Shown piece by piece: positions 48,788 to 57,186 of a DNA stretch of 64,000 nucleotides; the stretch's first letter is position 1, and each line of letters starts with the position of its first letter. Source of the stretch: an uncultured Lachnospiraceae bacterium. Its GTDB lineage: Bacteria > Bacillota > Clostridia > Lachnospirales > Lachnospiraceae. Location: positions 1-64,000 of the forward strand of contig CAJURT010000002.1 in NCBI GenBank assembly GCA_910588875.1, read 5' to 3'. Under the pieces are notes generated by a model. The model had not been told where the DNA came from. It did no database searches and was given only the letters and a program-made list of their open reading frames with translations. Made by a program: the position numbers and the translations under genes.

Positions 48788-49456
48788 TTACAAAAACAAA
48801 TGGGAAATATTTAACTCCTGGATCATTGACACAATCTCCTTCGTCCTGCTGCATCCGAACTTCCGCAAAAGCCCTTTGATCTGGGTCTTAACGGTAATAA
48901 TCTCCACACATCGGATGTGGGCGATATCCTTTACCTTGTTCCCCTCCAGAAGCAGCCGCAGCAACTCTCTCTCTGCTGCTGTCAGCTGGGACACATTGTT
49001 GATAAAGAACAGAAGGCTCTGCTCTGATCTCTGGAGCCGGCTATACTCCCGCATGATTGTCTCCTGGATGCGTGACTCCATCACCGGCTTTCCCCCATAG
49101 GCATTGCGGATATGCTGCAGAATCTCCTCATCCGGGCAGCCCTTCACCACATAATCCACTGCCCCTGTGCCCATGGCTGTGATAATCATCTGGTTTGTCT
49201 CATGGGCAGTCAAAAAAATGACCTGCTGCCCCCGCCCCTGATCCCGTATCTTCTCTGCTGCCGCAATCCCTGCATTGATGGTCTCCATCTCAATATCCAT
49301 CAACACAATATCCGCATCCTGTTCCCCTGCTTTTTCCACTGCCTCCTGGCCGCTGGCAGCCTGCCAGGCAACCTCCATATCCGGCTGGCCTGCAATCAGT
49401 TCACTTAAATCCTCCCGGATGAGGTCAAAATCCTCCACAATTGCCACTCGAATCAT
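48788..49456 (-). CDS. NarL/LuxR-type response regulator
   Basis: A 222-residue two-component regulator. Receiver domain with acidic pair Glu8-Asp9, phospho-acceptor Asp54 in IVLMDIEM, Thr in IFLTAHE and Lys in VVKGCPDEE. C-terminal LuxR helix-turn-helix (LTAAERELLRLLLEGNKVKD, ITVKTQIKGLLRKFG). ATG 49456 is preferred to an upstream TTG, though the ribosome site is weak (GGGGGA at 13 bases). The cognate kinase gene lies 105 bases upstream. Likely targets are the amino-sugar genes just downstream or the SsuABC-type importer upstream. Confidence 0.9.
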   Translation of the reverse strand: MIRVAIVEDFDLIREDLSELIAGQPDMEVAWQAASGQEAVEKAGEQDADIVLMDIEMETINAGIAAAEKIRDQGRGQQVIFLTAHETNQMIITAMGTGAVDYVVKGCPDEEILQHIRNAYGGKPVMESRIQETIMREYSRLQRSEQSLLFFINNVSQLTAAERELLRLLLEGNKVKDIAHIRCVEIITVKTQIKGLLRKFGCSRTKEIVSMIQELNISHLFL

Positions 49457-49561
49457 AATGCCCGTTTCATCCCCCAAAACCTGGTTTTAACCCTGTTTCC
49501 CATCATTGATTTCTCTGTACCGGTAACCCTTTACCCTCTCACAACAGCATGTATTAACTCC

Positions 49562-51076
49562 TCACCTCCCCCTTCGCTCCCGCCTGGGTTCAAAGCGGGG
49601 AATTGTCACAAAAAAACTGCTCCCCTCTCCCGGATTGCTGTCCAGCTTCATCTTGCCGAAATGGCTTTTCACAATCTCCTGCACATAGTGAAGGCCCATC
49701 CCCCAGTTAGTGTTGGTATTTTTGCTGGTGTAAAAGGGGTCAAAGATTTTGCGCTGCTCCTGCTTGGAGATCCCCGGTCCGTTGTCCCGGATCTCGAACC
49801 CCACATAGAGCCGTTCAGCGTGCACCACCAACTCCAGCCTTTCCCCCGCCTTCCCCGACATCAGAAAAGCTTCATGGGCATTGGTCAGAAGGTTATAGAG
49901 GGCCTCGCTCAGATGCTGTTCGTCCGCCAGTAAGGACTCTTCCACACTGCCCGACACCTCCACCGCCGCATCCCGGTATTTCTTATGGAACAGCTGTAAG
50001 GTGGTGTCCACAATCTGCCCTGCCTTCACCGGGGACAGGGAAATGCTTTTCTGCCGGATACTTTTATAAAGTTCCTCCATCCTTCCCAGCATGCTCTCGT
50101 TTACCTCATCCAGCATATCCGCGTACTCCCTCAGCCTGCCCTGATCCGGCTCCGGCTCCGCCAGTTCCCTGCGTATCTTCTTGCAAAGCACCCGGTTGGA
50201 CAAAAGCTGGTTCTTGATGCTGTGGACAAACACCGACGCCCCCATGCTTGCCGTGTCAAACTTCCGCCGGATGCGGACATCATCCCGGCTCTCCCTCCAG
50301 TCAATCATCATGTAATTCTTCAGGTTCCAGAACCCCATGGCAACCGACGCCAGGGTAAAGAGGGTAAACAGATACCAGCCCTGCACCCCCATCAGGGAAT
50401 TGGCATACAGCCTGCCGCTGAAACGCATATATTCCGTGGAATAAATCTGATACACCTGCAGAGGATCCTGGGTGCAGTATATGGCGTACTGGGCGGTAAT
50501 GCAGAAAAGAAACACCATGATATAGCGGAACTGCTTCTTGCTGTAAGGTATGGTAATGTCCCGATACTCATAAACAATCAGTCCCACTGCCAGCAGCAGA
50601 TACCCAAAAATCCACCCCTGAGTCAGCTTCATCAAAAGAATCTGCAGCCCAAACCGCCCCTTCACCAGCCGGAAAAAAATCTCCGGATAATAAACCACCA
50701 AACTCACAAAAGGAACCAAAAACACCAGGATCCCATTTTTCCGAAAACGAAGCACTGCGGGAACCATGCTGTAATTCATGGCAATCATGAGGAGAAAGGG
50801 GGGAAACAGATATCTGCCGATGGCAATCATATACCCTAACTTCTGCAAAGGGAAGATCATATAGGACAGCCTTCTCTGAATCCTGGTGTCAAAGAACAGA
50901 AACATCTTCTGTTCCGGGGAAAGGCCCCCGGTCTTTGCCAGGTAAATGATAATCCCCACAAACATGAAAATAAAACTGAAGCACAGCCCCAGCATCCAGA
51001 CTGTCCTCTGATCCCGCTTTAGGAAAAAAAGGGCCACAGAAGACACGGCAAGAAACAAAAGTACGATCAACAGCAT
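49562..51076 (-). CDS. Sensor histidine kinase with polytopic sensor domain
   Basis: A 504-residue membrane kinase. Residues 1-260 hold about 7-8 membrane helices (for example LLIVLLFLAVSSVALFFL, YLLLAVGLIVYEY) with an extracytoplasmic loop. The cytoplasmic part has an H-box-like FVHSIKNQLLSN (His285), N-box NLLTNAHEAF, G1 box DNGPGIS, F box FDPFYTSKN and G2 box GMGLHYV. The kinase core is like that of the CitA/NtrB and 7TM-sensor groups, in which the substrate is sensed in the membrane domain. It pairs with the response regulator gene downstream. The inducing signal is unknown. Confidence 0.9.
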   Translation of the reverse strand: MLLIVLLFLAVSSVALFFLKRDQRTVWMLGLCFSFIFMFVGIIIYLAKTGGLSPEQKMFLFFDTRIQRRLSYMIFPLQKLGYMIAIGRYLFPPFLLMIAMNYSMVPAVLRFRKNGILVFLVPFVSLVVYYPEIFFRLVKGRFGLQILLMKLTQGWIFGYLLLAVGLIVYEYRDITIPYSKKQFRYIMVFLFCITAQYAIYCTQDPLQVYQIYSTEYMRFSGRLYANSLMGVQGWYLFTLFTLASVAMGFWNLKNYMMIDWRESRDDVRIRRKFDTASMGASVFVHSIKNQLLSNRVLCKKIRRELAEPEPDQGRLREYADMLDEVNESMLGRMEELYKSIRQKSISLSPVKAGQIVDTTLQLFHKKYRDAAVEVSGSVEESLLADEQHLSEALYNLLTNAHEAFLMSGKAGERLELVVHAERLYVGFEIRDNGPGISKQEQRKIFDPFYTSKNTNTNWGMGLHYVQEIVKSHFGKMKLDSNPGEGSSFFVTIPRFEPRRERRGR

Positions 51077-51261
51077 GGTTCTCCCACCTTTGCACATCAC
51101 TTTGTTCTTTGGCATCTATCATATCACATTTTCTCCGGGAAAACACGTGAAATTTCCACAAACGTTTTACCAGGTTTTCTCAAGAGGTACGCAACCGGGC
51201 CGGGGGATGGGGGGAGGCTGCATCGGCCCATCATTTAGGGGAAATCCGCCCCAATAAATGC

Positions 51262-51297
51262 GGCATAAAAGGGGCTCTCACAAGCCCCTTTTATGCC
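51262..51297. terminator. Bidirectional terminator after the SsuABC-type operon
   Basis: GGCATAAAAGGGGCT (51262-51276) pairs with AAGCCCCTTTTATGCC (51282-51297), with T-rich flanks on both strands, 28 bases past the substrate-binding gene. Confidence 0.85.
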
Positions 51298-51324
51298 CGA
51301 TTCCGCCTGTCTGGCTGATCTCAA

Positions 51325-52437
51325 TTATTTATTTGCCTCGTATGCTTCCTTCATCACATCAAACAGTACGTAATTATTGACATCCACCTTCTCTGTCAGG
51401 CGGCCTCCGTCAATGAATACCTGCTGCTGGTTCTCATAGTAGGTCTTGATGGTTCCGTCCTCTAAGGATTTGCCTAGGAAATCACTGGTGATCGTCCAGT
51501 TGCCCTCTCCCACGGTTGCCTTCATCACGTCACCATCCACCTCACACTGCTTTGCCACCAGGCCAGCCACCTCTTCGATGTTGCTGTTGCGGTAATCCGC
51601 GGCTTTCTGCAGGGCACGGGAGAAACGCACCAGCAGGTCATGGTTGCCGTCAGCAAACTTCTGGGTGGTGATAAAACTGGAGGGGAAGGTTACCTGGTTC
51701 ACATAATCCTGGTTGGTAGCCAGCCATACGGTCTTGTCTCCTAAGGCATCCTCGATGGTCATGGTTCCCGGTGACCAGGTTGCACAGGCATCCACATTGC
51801 CGCTGATCATTGCCGTAACGATACCGTTGGCATCCATCTCAACCAGTTCTAAGTCATCGGTTGTCATGCCCTCCTGCTGCAGAGCCAGGTTCAGGATGAT
51901 CTCTGCCGAGGTTCCGCTGGTGGCCGCCACCTTCTTGCCCTTTAAGTCCGCAATGCTGTTGACGCCTTTATCCTTGTTGCCCATCACGGCATCTGCCAGG
52001 CTGGTGCAGTCAATCTGGAAAATCACTGCCTCACCCTCTGCACAGAGTGCATGGGCGCCGTGGCCGATCTGGGAAATGTCGATATCGCCGGATGCCATGG
52101 CTGCGATCTCTGCCGGGCCCCCCTGGAACTCTACCAACTCCACCGTAAGGCCCATCTCCTCAAAAAATCCCTTATCCCGTGCCGTCACTGCCAGGGATGC
52201 GCTTCCCATATTCGGCATATAGGCCACCCGCAGGGTTGCCGGCTCAAAACTTTCAGCTTCGGCCTGGGCCTCCGTCTCCCCTCCCTCAGCGGGCGCTTCC
52301 GTCTTCTCTGCCTCTGCTGCCGTGGTTGCCGGAGCCGCTGTGGTCGCCGGAGCCTCAGAAGAGCCGCCCCCGCCGCAGCCTGCCAGCATGGCAGCCATCA
52401 TGGTTGACACCAGTACAAGGCTCATTGTCTTTCTCAT
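51325..52437 (-). CDS. ABC substrate-binding lipoprotein, SsuA/nitrate-taurine family
   Basis: A 370-residue lipoprotein: lipobox MLAGC (Cys21), an Ala/Thr/Glu-rich linker, then the SsuA/NMT1 fold (TLRVAYMPNMGSASLAVTARDKG, VELVEFQGGPAEIAAMASGDID, GKKVAATSGTSAEIIL, DACATWSPGT). Family substrates are sulfonates, taurine, nitrate or thiamine precursors; the sequence does not decide. ATG 52437 has AAGGAGG upstream. It is the last gene of the permease-ATPase-binding protein operon. Confidence 0.9.
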   Translation of the reverse strand: MRKTMSLVLVSTMMAAMLAGCGGGGSSEAPATTAAPATTAAEAEKTEAPAEGGETEAQAEAESFEPATLRVAYMPNMGSASLAVTARDKGFFEEMGLTVELVEFQGGPAEIAAMASGDIDISQIGHGAHALCAEGEAVIFQIDCTSLADAVMGNKDKGVNSIADLKGKKVAATSGTSAEIILNLALQQEGMTTDDLELVEMDANGIVTAMISGNVDACATWSPGTMTIEDALGDKTVWLATNQDYVNQVTFPSSFITTQKFADGNHDLLVRFSRALQKAADYRNSNIEEVAGLVAKQCEVDGDVMKATVGEGNWTITSDFLGKSLEDGTIKTYYENQQQVFIDGGRLTEKVDVNNYVLFDVMKEAYEANK

Positions 52438-52508
52438 AAAAAATTCCTCCTTTTCCCTCTTTGGGTAATCATTGTCAATCATCCGGTTTCCCGGACTGTT
52501 GCAATCCA

Positions 52509-53297
52509 CTACTTCCGTACCTCCAGATACTCCTGGTAGACCTCGCCCCAGATATAACTCTTCAGATCCAGGAAGGGCAGTTCCATCTTCATCTCCTGCG
52601 TCCTGGGATAGGGCAGGTCAATATCCACAATCTTTTTGATACGTCCCGGCCTGGCGCTCATGATGATCACCTTTGTGGCCAGGATGACCGCCTCCTCCAC
52701 ATCATGGGTGATAAAGAAGCAGGTCTTTTTCTGCTCCTGCCAGGTTTTAATCAGTTCTGACTGAAGCTGTGTCCTGGTCTGGGCATCCAGGGCCCCGAAA
52801 GGCTCATCCATCAGAAGCACCTGGGGATTGACTGCATAGGCCCTGGCAATCGCCACCCTCTGCTTCATGCCGCCGGAGAGTTCCTTGGGATAAGAATCCG
52901 CAAACTGCTCCAAATCCACCATTTTCAGATATTTCATGGCAGTCTCCCGGGATTCTGCCTCACCCACTCCCTGAAGCTTTAAGCCGAACTGTACATTCTT
53001 TAACACTGTCAGCCAGGGGAACAAGGCATACTGCTGGAAAACCACTCCCCGCTCCGGCCCCGGCCCCCGAACCTCTTTCCCGTCCACATAAACGGCACCG
53101 GAGGTGGGCTCCAGCAAGCCGGCAATCACGTTCAGCAGGGTAGACTTTCCGCAGCCCGAGGGGCCCACCACGCAGATAAACTCATTTTCCATGATATCCA
53201 GGCTGACGCCGTTCAACGCAATCATATCTCCGTTCCGGCCGCTATATACCTTCTCGACTTTGTCGATCTTTACCTTTACTGCACTGTTTCCTGCCAT
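52509..53297 (-). CDS. ABC transporter ATP-binding protein, SsuB/TauB family
   Basis: A 262-residue ATPase: Walker A GPSGCGKST, signature LSGGMKQRVAIARA, Walker B VLLMDEPFGALD, switch His in FITHDVEEAV. The region GRIKKIVDIDLPYPR near the C-terminus is typical of nitrate/sulfonate importers. Its start overlaps the permease gene by 22 bases, so the two are translationally linked. Confidence 0.93.
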   Translation of the reverse strand: MAGNSAVKVKIDKVEKVYSGRNGDMIALNGVSLDIMENEFICVVGPSGCGKSTLLNVIAGLLEPTSGAVYVDGKEVRGPGPERGVVFQQYALFPWLTVLKNVQFGLKLQGVGEAESRETAMKYLKMVDLEQFADSYPKELSGGMKQRVAIARAYAVNPQVLLMDEPFGALDAQTRTQLQSELIKTWQEQKKTCFFITHDVEEAVILATKVIIMSARPGRIKKIVDIDLPYPRTQEMKMELPFLDLKSYIWGEVYQEYLEVRK

Positions 53298-54064
53298 CCC
53301 GTCAGCTTCCTTTCTAAGAATTTAACCAACTGCTCCATCAACATCCCGATAATACCGATAATGAGAATTCCCAAAAGCACTGTGGCCATGTCATAATACC
53401 CCTGGGCCTTCTGTATCATCATGCCCAATCCCTTGGAGGCGCCGGTCAGTTCTGCCGCCACCAGGGTGGTCAGGGAAGCCGAAAGCCCCAGCCTGGCGCC
53501 TACCAGGATAAACGGGGTGGAAGCCGGAATAACCACCTTAAAGAAAATGTCCTTATCGGAAGCCCCAAGAACCCTTGCTGCCTTGATCAACGTGGCATCC
53601 ACATTGCATACGCCCTGGTAGATCGTAACCACCAGTACCAGGAAGGAAGCGATAAAAATCACGATTACCTTTGCCTTCTCCCCCACGCCTGCACCGGTAA
53701 TGACCAGGGGAATGTAAGCCAGAGGCGGAATATTCCGCACAAACTGTACCCAGGGCGCCACCACATTCCGAAAAGGCGCATACCATCCCATCAGAAACGC
53801 GATGGGAATGGAAATCACAAATCCCAGGGAAAATCCTGCAATCACCCGGAAAAGGCTGATATACGTGTGCTGCCACAAGGTTCCGTCAGACACCTTATCC
53901 ACCAGCTTGGCAAATACCTCCCAGGGCTCCGCAAACACCACGCCCCCTGCCTCCGTGGACGCAATAAAAATCCACAGCAGAATCGCTGCTGCCAGGGACA
54001 AAAGCATCCATGCGCTGTCCGGGATCTGCGTCCAGAAAGACTTGTCTCTTTTTCTTGTCTCCAT
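53276..54064 (-). CDS. ABC transporter permease, SsuC/TauC family
   Basis: A 262-residue membrane protein with six helices and the coupling motif EAARVLGASDKDIFFKVVIPASTPF-like block (here KAARVLGASDKDIFFKVVIP). GFVISIPIAFLMGWYAPF and RNIPPLAYIPLVI are typical of this family. It is the first gene of the importer operon; AAAGGAGGGG precedes the ATG. A perfect 19-base palindrome lies 127 bases upstream. Confidence 0.92.
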   Translation of the reverse strand: METRKRDKSFWTQIPDSAWMLLSLAAAILLWIFIASTEAGGVVFAEPWEVFAKLVDKVSDGTLWQHTYISLFRVIAGFSLGFVISIPIAFLMGWYAPFRNVVAPWVQFVRNIPPLAYIPLVITGAGVGEKAKVIVIFIASFLVLVVTIYQGVCNVDATLIKAARVLGASDKDIFFKVVIPASTPFILVGARLGLSASLTTLVAAELTGASKGLGMMIQKAQGYYDMATVLLGILIIGIIGMLMEQLVKFLERKLTGWQETVQ

Positions 54065-54190
54065 GTGTACCCCTCCTTTTTCTCCTTTTATTCTTTTTGC
54101 AACCTACCATCACCATTCCTTGAACATCTGCTGCTTTCTATTCTCACAATGCTGATAGTCATAGTTTACTTCTTTTTTCAGAAAAAAACA

Positions 54191-54209
54191 GTATGAAATA
54201 TTTTCATAC
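54191..54209. promoter_or_regulatory. Perfect 19-base palindrome before the importer operon
   Basis: GTATGAAATATTTTCATAC, arms of 8 bases around TAT. It lies between the importer operon (minus) and the LacI gene (plus) and is a likely operator for one of them. No clear consensus promoter was found around it. Confidence 0.55.
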
Positions 54210-54271
54210 CGTTTTCCTGTTCTCAGAAGGCACCCAGAGGGGATAGGACGGAAAAGGAGACTCATTTTACT

Positions 54272-54281
54272 CAAACGTTTG
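54272..54281. promoter_or_regulatory. LacI-type operator before the LacI gene
   Basis: CAAACGTTTG in the context TTTTACTCAAACGTTTG, identical over 17 bases to the site before the PFK operon at 19730-19739. It lies 137 bases before the LacI gene's start codon, consistent with autoregulation. Confidence 0.6.
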
Positions 54282-54418
54282 TTGATATCCCTATGGTAAT
54301 TTTGAGGAAAATCCGGTACAATAGAGAAAATAGCCATGCCGTCACATCGCAGGAAAACCGCAAGAGGGAAACTTGCAAAAAGGAAAATCCCAGGAAAAAA
54401 CAGGAAGGAAAACCGGAT

Positions 54419-55474
54419 ATGACTTTGAAGGAAATTGCCGCTGAGGCAGGAGTCTCGATTTCAACCGTTTCCCGTGTCATCAACAAAAGCAGTAAGTCCC
54501 CCGCCAGCCAGGAGGTACAGGACCGTATCTGGGAGATCGTGCGCCGTACCGGCTACACCCCCAACAGCAGCGCCCGCCAGCTGAAAATGGGCAGCCATAC
54601 TGCCCCTGCCGGCGCCTCCCGTTCCATCGCCTGCCTCTTTGCCCGCATCCATGAGGCAGAAGCCGACACCTTCTTCACCGCCCTGGCCCGCAGCATTGAA
54701 AAGGAAGCATTTAAACATGGCTATATTGTTAAATATACCTTCACTGCCTTTGACGTCAACGACCCCAACATCTTCCGGCTGATCTCTGACAACCATGTGG
54801 ACGGTGTGGCTGTACTGGGGCGCTGTGACAAACAGCTTCTGAAGTTTTTAAAGCAGTATTTCCGGTATGTGGCCTACACCGGCCTCAATAATCTGGACGC
54901 CAAATACGACCAGATTGTCTGCAACGGCTATGAGGCAGCAAAGACTGCCATGGAGCATCTTCTGAAACTTAAGCATACCAGAATCGCCTATGTGGGGGAA
55001 ACCAGCAATGAAGACCGCTACCGGGGCTACCGCACGGCCCTGGCAGAAGCCGGGCTTCCCTTCTGCCGGGAACTGGTGGCCAACGAGCCCCTGTCCTCAG
55101 AAGGGGGATACCAGGGCACTGACCTGATTTTAAAAAAAGGGATAACTGTCAGCGCCTTTTTCTGCCCCAATGATGCGACGGCAATCGGTTCCATGCGGGC
55201 AATCAAGGAACACGGGCTGGCGATTCCTGACGATATCTCCCTGATCAGCATCGATGATATTGACACAGCCCAGTACCTGACCCCCATGCTGACCACCATC
55301 CATATCCCGGTGGAGGAGATGGGGCAGATGACGGCCAAGACTCTCATTGACCGGATTGAGGGAGGCCACACCCTGCCCATGAAGATCAGCCTTCCCTATT
55401 ATATTGCAGGGAGGGAAAGCTGCGGGGAATGCCCTGCTTCGGGAAAAAGGGCGGATCCGGGAAACGGTGCCTGA
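54419..55474 (+). CDS. LacI-family transcriptional regulator
   Basis: A 351-residue repressor: helix-turn-helix and hinge at 1-58 (MTLKEIAAEAGVSISTVSRV, TPNSSARQLK), then a periplasmic-binding-protein-like sugar domain (IACLFARIHEAEADTFFTAL, DGVAVLGRCD, AFFCPNDATAIGSM, SLISIDDIDTAQYLTPMLTT). ATG 54419 is taken because the domain starts there and GGAAGG precedes it; the longer open frame upstream is not coding. It is followed by an aldose-epimerase gene, and its predicted operator type also occurs before the PFK-TPI-LarA-aldolase operon. Confidence 0.93.
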   Translation: MTLKEIAAEAGVSISTVSRVINKSSKSPASQEVQDRIWEIVRRTGYTPNSSARQLKMGSHTAPAGASRSIACLFARIHEAEADTFFTALARSIEKEAFKHGYIVKYTFTAFDVNDPNIFRLISDNHVDGVAVLGRCDKQLLKFLKQYFRYVAYTGLNNLDAKYDQIVCNGYEAAKTAMEHLLKLKHTRIAYVGETSNEDRYRGYRTALAEAGLPFCRELVANEPLSSEGGYQGTDLILKKGITVSAFFCPNDATAIGSMRAIKEHGLAIPDDISLISIDDIDTAQYLTPMLTTIHIPVEEMGQMTAKTLIDRIEGGHTLPMKISLPYYIAGRESCGECPASGKRADPGNGA

Positions 55475-55512
55475 TATTGTAAAACAAGTTATAAAACACA
55501 AAAAGAAAGGAC

Positions 55513-55537
55513 GTAACAGCCCATGCCTGCCTGTTAC
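55513..55537. repeat. Short GTAACAG hairpin
   Basis: GTAACAG and CTGTTAC arms around 11 bases, between the LacI and epimerase genes. The stem ends match the 31-base repeats at 14492 and 37166; the loop differs. Confidence 0.4.
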
Positions 55538-55551
55538 GAGAGGACAATGCC

Positions 55552-56439
55552 ATGATTATCACTATCCAGGACAAAGCCACACACACCACTGCCGCCATCG
55601 ACTCCCTTGGCGCCCAACTCATTTCCCTGAAGGACTCCGCCCAAAAAGAATATATCTGGCAGCGTGACCCCGAGATCTGGCCCCGCTGCTCCCCCCTCCT
55701 GTTCCCGGCCGTAGGCAACTGCCGGAAGGGGCGCACCCTGTTTGAAGGACAGTGGTTTGAGATGGAGAAGCACGGTTTCTGCAAGGAATCTGATTTCTCC
55801 GTTGAGGGGCAGGAAGAAGATTCCGTCACCTTCCGGCTCAGCGCCAATGCACAGACCCGCTGTTCCTATCCCTATGAGTTCCGCCTTTCCCTGACTTACC
55901 GGCTGGGAAACGGAGTATTGTGCATGGATTACCAGGTGGAAAACTTGGACAGCCGGGAGATCTGCTACTGTATCGGTTCCCACCCCGGCTTTATCTGCCC
56001 CCTCTCAGAGGGAGAGTCCTTTGAAGATTATCAGCTGGAATTTGAAAAGGAAGAAAACACCTGGACCATGCCCTATGACCTCCAGGCTCTGCAGTTTGAC
56101 GCCGAAAGGCAGGGGCTTTCACTGGAGCACACCAGGATTCTCCCCCTCTCCTATGAACTGTTCCGGGAGGATGCCATTTACTTTGACAAACTTCAGTCCC
56201 GCAAGGTTGCCCTGGTACACAAGGAGACCCGCCGGGGCGTGGAGGTCTCCCATCCTGGCTTTGAGACGGTTGCCTTCTGGACACCCTATGGGAAAAATGC
56301 CCCCCTTCTCTGTATTGAGCCGTGGAATGGCTGTGCCATCCGCTCTGACGAAGATGACGAATTTATTCACCGGCATCATGTGCAGGTCTTAAAACCTGGG
56401 GAAAAGAAATCCTATCCCATGGAAATCCGCATTCTTTAA
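55552..56439 (+). CDS. Aldose 1-epimerase family protein
   Basis: A 295-residue galactose-mutarotase-like protein of the LacX/YeaD-type group: ATHTTAAIDSLGAQLISLKD, the phosphosugar-epimerase-like RCSPLLFPAVGNCRKGR, an His in CIGSHPGF, and CIEPWNG near the end with the catalytic Glu. It converts alpha and beta anomers of a hexose or hexose phosphate. It follows the LacI gene by 77 bases and ends at a strong hairpin. The start at 55552 has GAGAGGA about 8 bases before it. Confidence 0.88.
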   Translation: MIITIQDKATHTTAAIDSLGAQLISLKDSAQKEYIWQRDPEIWPRCSPLLFPAVGNCRKGRTLFEGQWFEMEKHGFCKESDFSVEGQEEDSVTFRLSANAQTRCSYPYEFRLSLTYRLGNGVLCMDYQVENLDSREICYCIGSHPGFICPLSEGESFEDYQLEFEKEENTWTMPYDLQALQFDAERQGLSLEHTRILPLSYELFREDAIYFDKLQSRKVALVHKETRRGVEVSHPGFETVAFWTPYGKNAPLLCIEPWNGCAIRSDEDDEFIHRHHVQVLKPGEKKSYPMEIRIL

Positions 56440-56442
56440 AAT

Positions 56443-56471
56443 CGGGCAGGGGAGTCTTTTTCCCCTGCCCG
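56443..56471 (+). terminator. Hairpin after the epimerase gene
   Basis: CGGGCAGGGGA / TCCCCTGCCCG, four bases after the stop codon, with the T tract in the loop rather than after the stem. It is stable but not a textbook terminator. Confidence 0.55.
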
Positions 56472-56523
56472 CCCTGCGGCCCCCATGCTGCACCGGCAGC
56501 AAACTCCCATATGCGGGCCTGCG

Positions 56524-56562
56524 CAAAAACAAACTGCCTTCAATTCCTCACTGAAGGCGGTT
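56524..56562 (-). terminator. Terminator of the nrdDG operon
   Basis: On the minus strand AACCGCCTTCA pairs with TGAAGGCAGTT, followed by TGTTTTTGC. It lies 62 bases after the nrdG stop codon. Confidence 0.75.
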
Positions 56563-56623
56563 TCCTCTTAACCGGCCTGTTCCCTTCTCCTGTCCCGGCC
56601 GCTGAATCGGTTATAGGCATTTC

Positions 56624-57151
56624 TCACCGGAACTCCTCACACCAGACCGCCGCCCCTGCTGCCAGTGATTTTTTCACATCCAGGATCCGCTGGTTTTCGG
56701 AACCCCGGAATTTCAGCCGCAGGTTTTTCTTCTCCTCAACAAACTTCCCGTCTACCATCACGTCAAAAAGCGGCACCAGTTCCCGGGTTACCTCAGACAG
56801 GGGGAACATCTTTCCCAATATATCCTTTTCAAAATCATAGCCGGTAAAACACCAGACCGTCTTCTCCGGGAACCTCTCCCGCACTTTTTTCATGAACGGC
56901 AGCAGCTCTGCCTGGTTCACCGGCTCCATCGGCTCGCCCCCCAGCAAGGTCAGGCCAACAATATAATCCGGCGACAGGAGGCGCAGAAGTTCCTCCTGGG
57001 TCTCTTCGGTAAACCCCTGCCCATAGTCAAAATCCCATGCCTCAGAATTGAAGCATCCCTTGCAATAATGGGTACAGCCACTGACAAACAGTGTTACCCT
57101 CACCCCCGGGCCGTTGGCCACATCCGTGGGCTTGATGGCGGCATAATTCAT
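56624..57151 (-). CDS. nrdG: Anaerobic ribonucleotide reductase activating protein
   Basis: A 175-residue radical-SAM enzyme that generates the glycyl radical on NrdD. The 4Fe-4S motif is CTHYCKGC (Cys26, Cys30, Cys33), followed by the SAM-binding VGLTLLGGEPMEP. Length and motifs match NrdG. It lies 35 bases after nrdD with its own AAGGAG site, in one operon under paired NrdR boxes. Confidence 0.96.
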   Translation of the reverse strand: MNYAAIKPTDVANGPGVRVTLFVSGCTHYCKGCFNSEAWDFDYGQGFTEETQEELLRLLSPDYIVGLTLLGGEPMEPVNQAELLPFMKKVRERFPEKTVWCFTGYDFEKDILGKMFPLSEVTRELVPLFDVMVDGKFVEEKKNLRLKFRGSENQRILDVKKSLAAGAAVWCEEFR

Positions 57152-57186
57152 CTTCCCTGCTCCTTCCTGTCACTAGGGGGCGCTTC

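Noticed and set aside
51197..51218. G-rich stretch as a possible G-quadruplex
   Set aside because: G runs are not separated into four clear tracts and no conserved context supports it.
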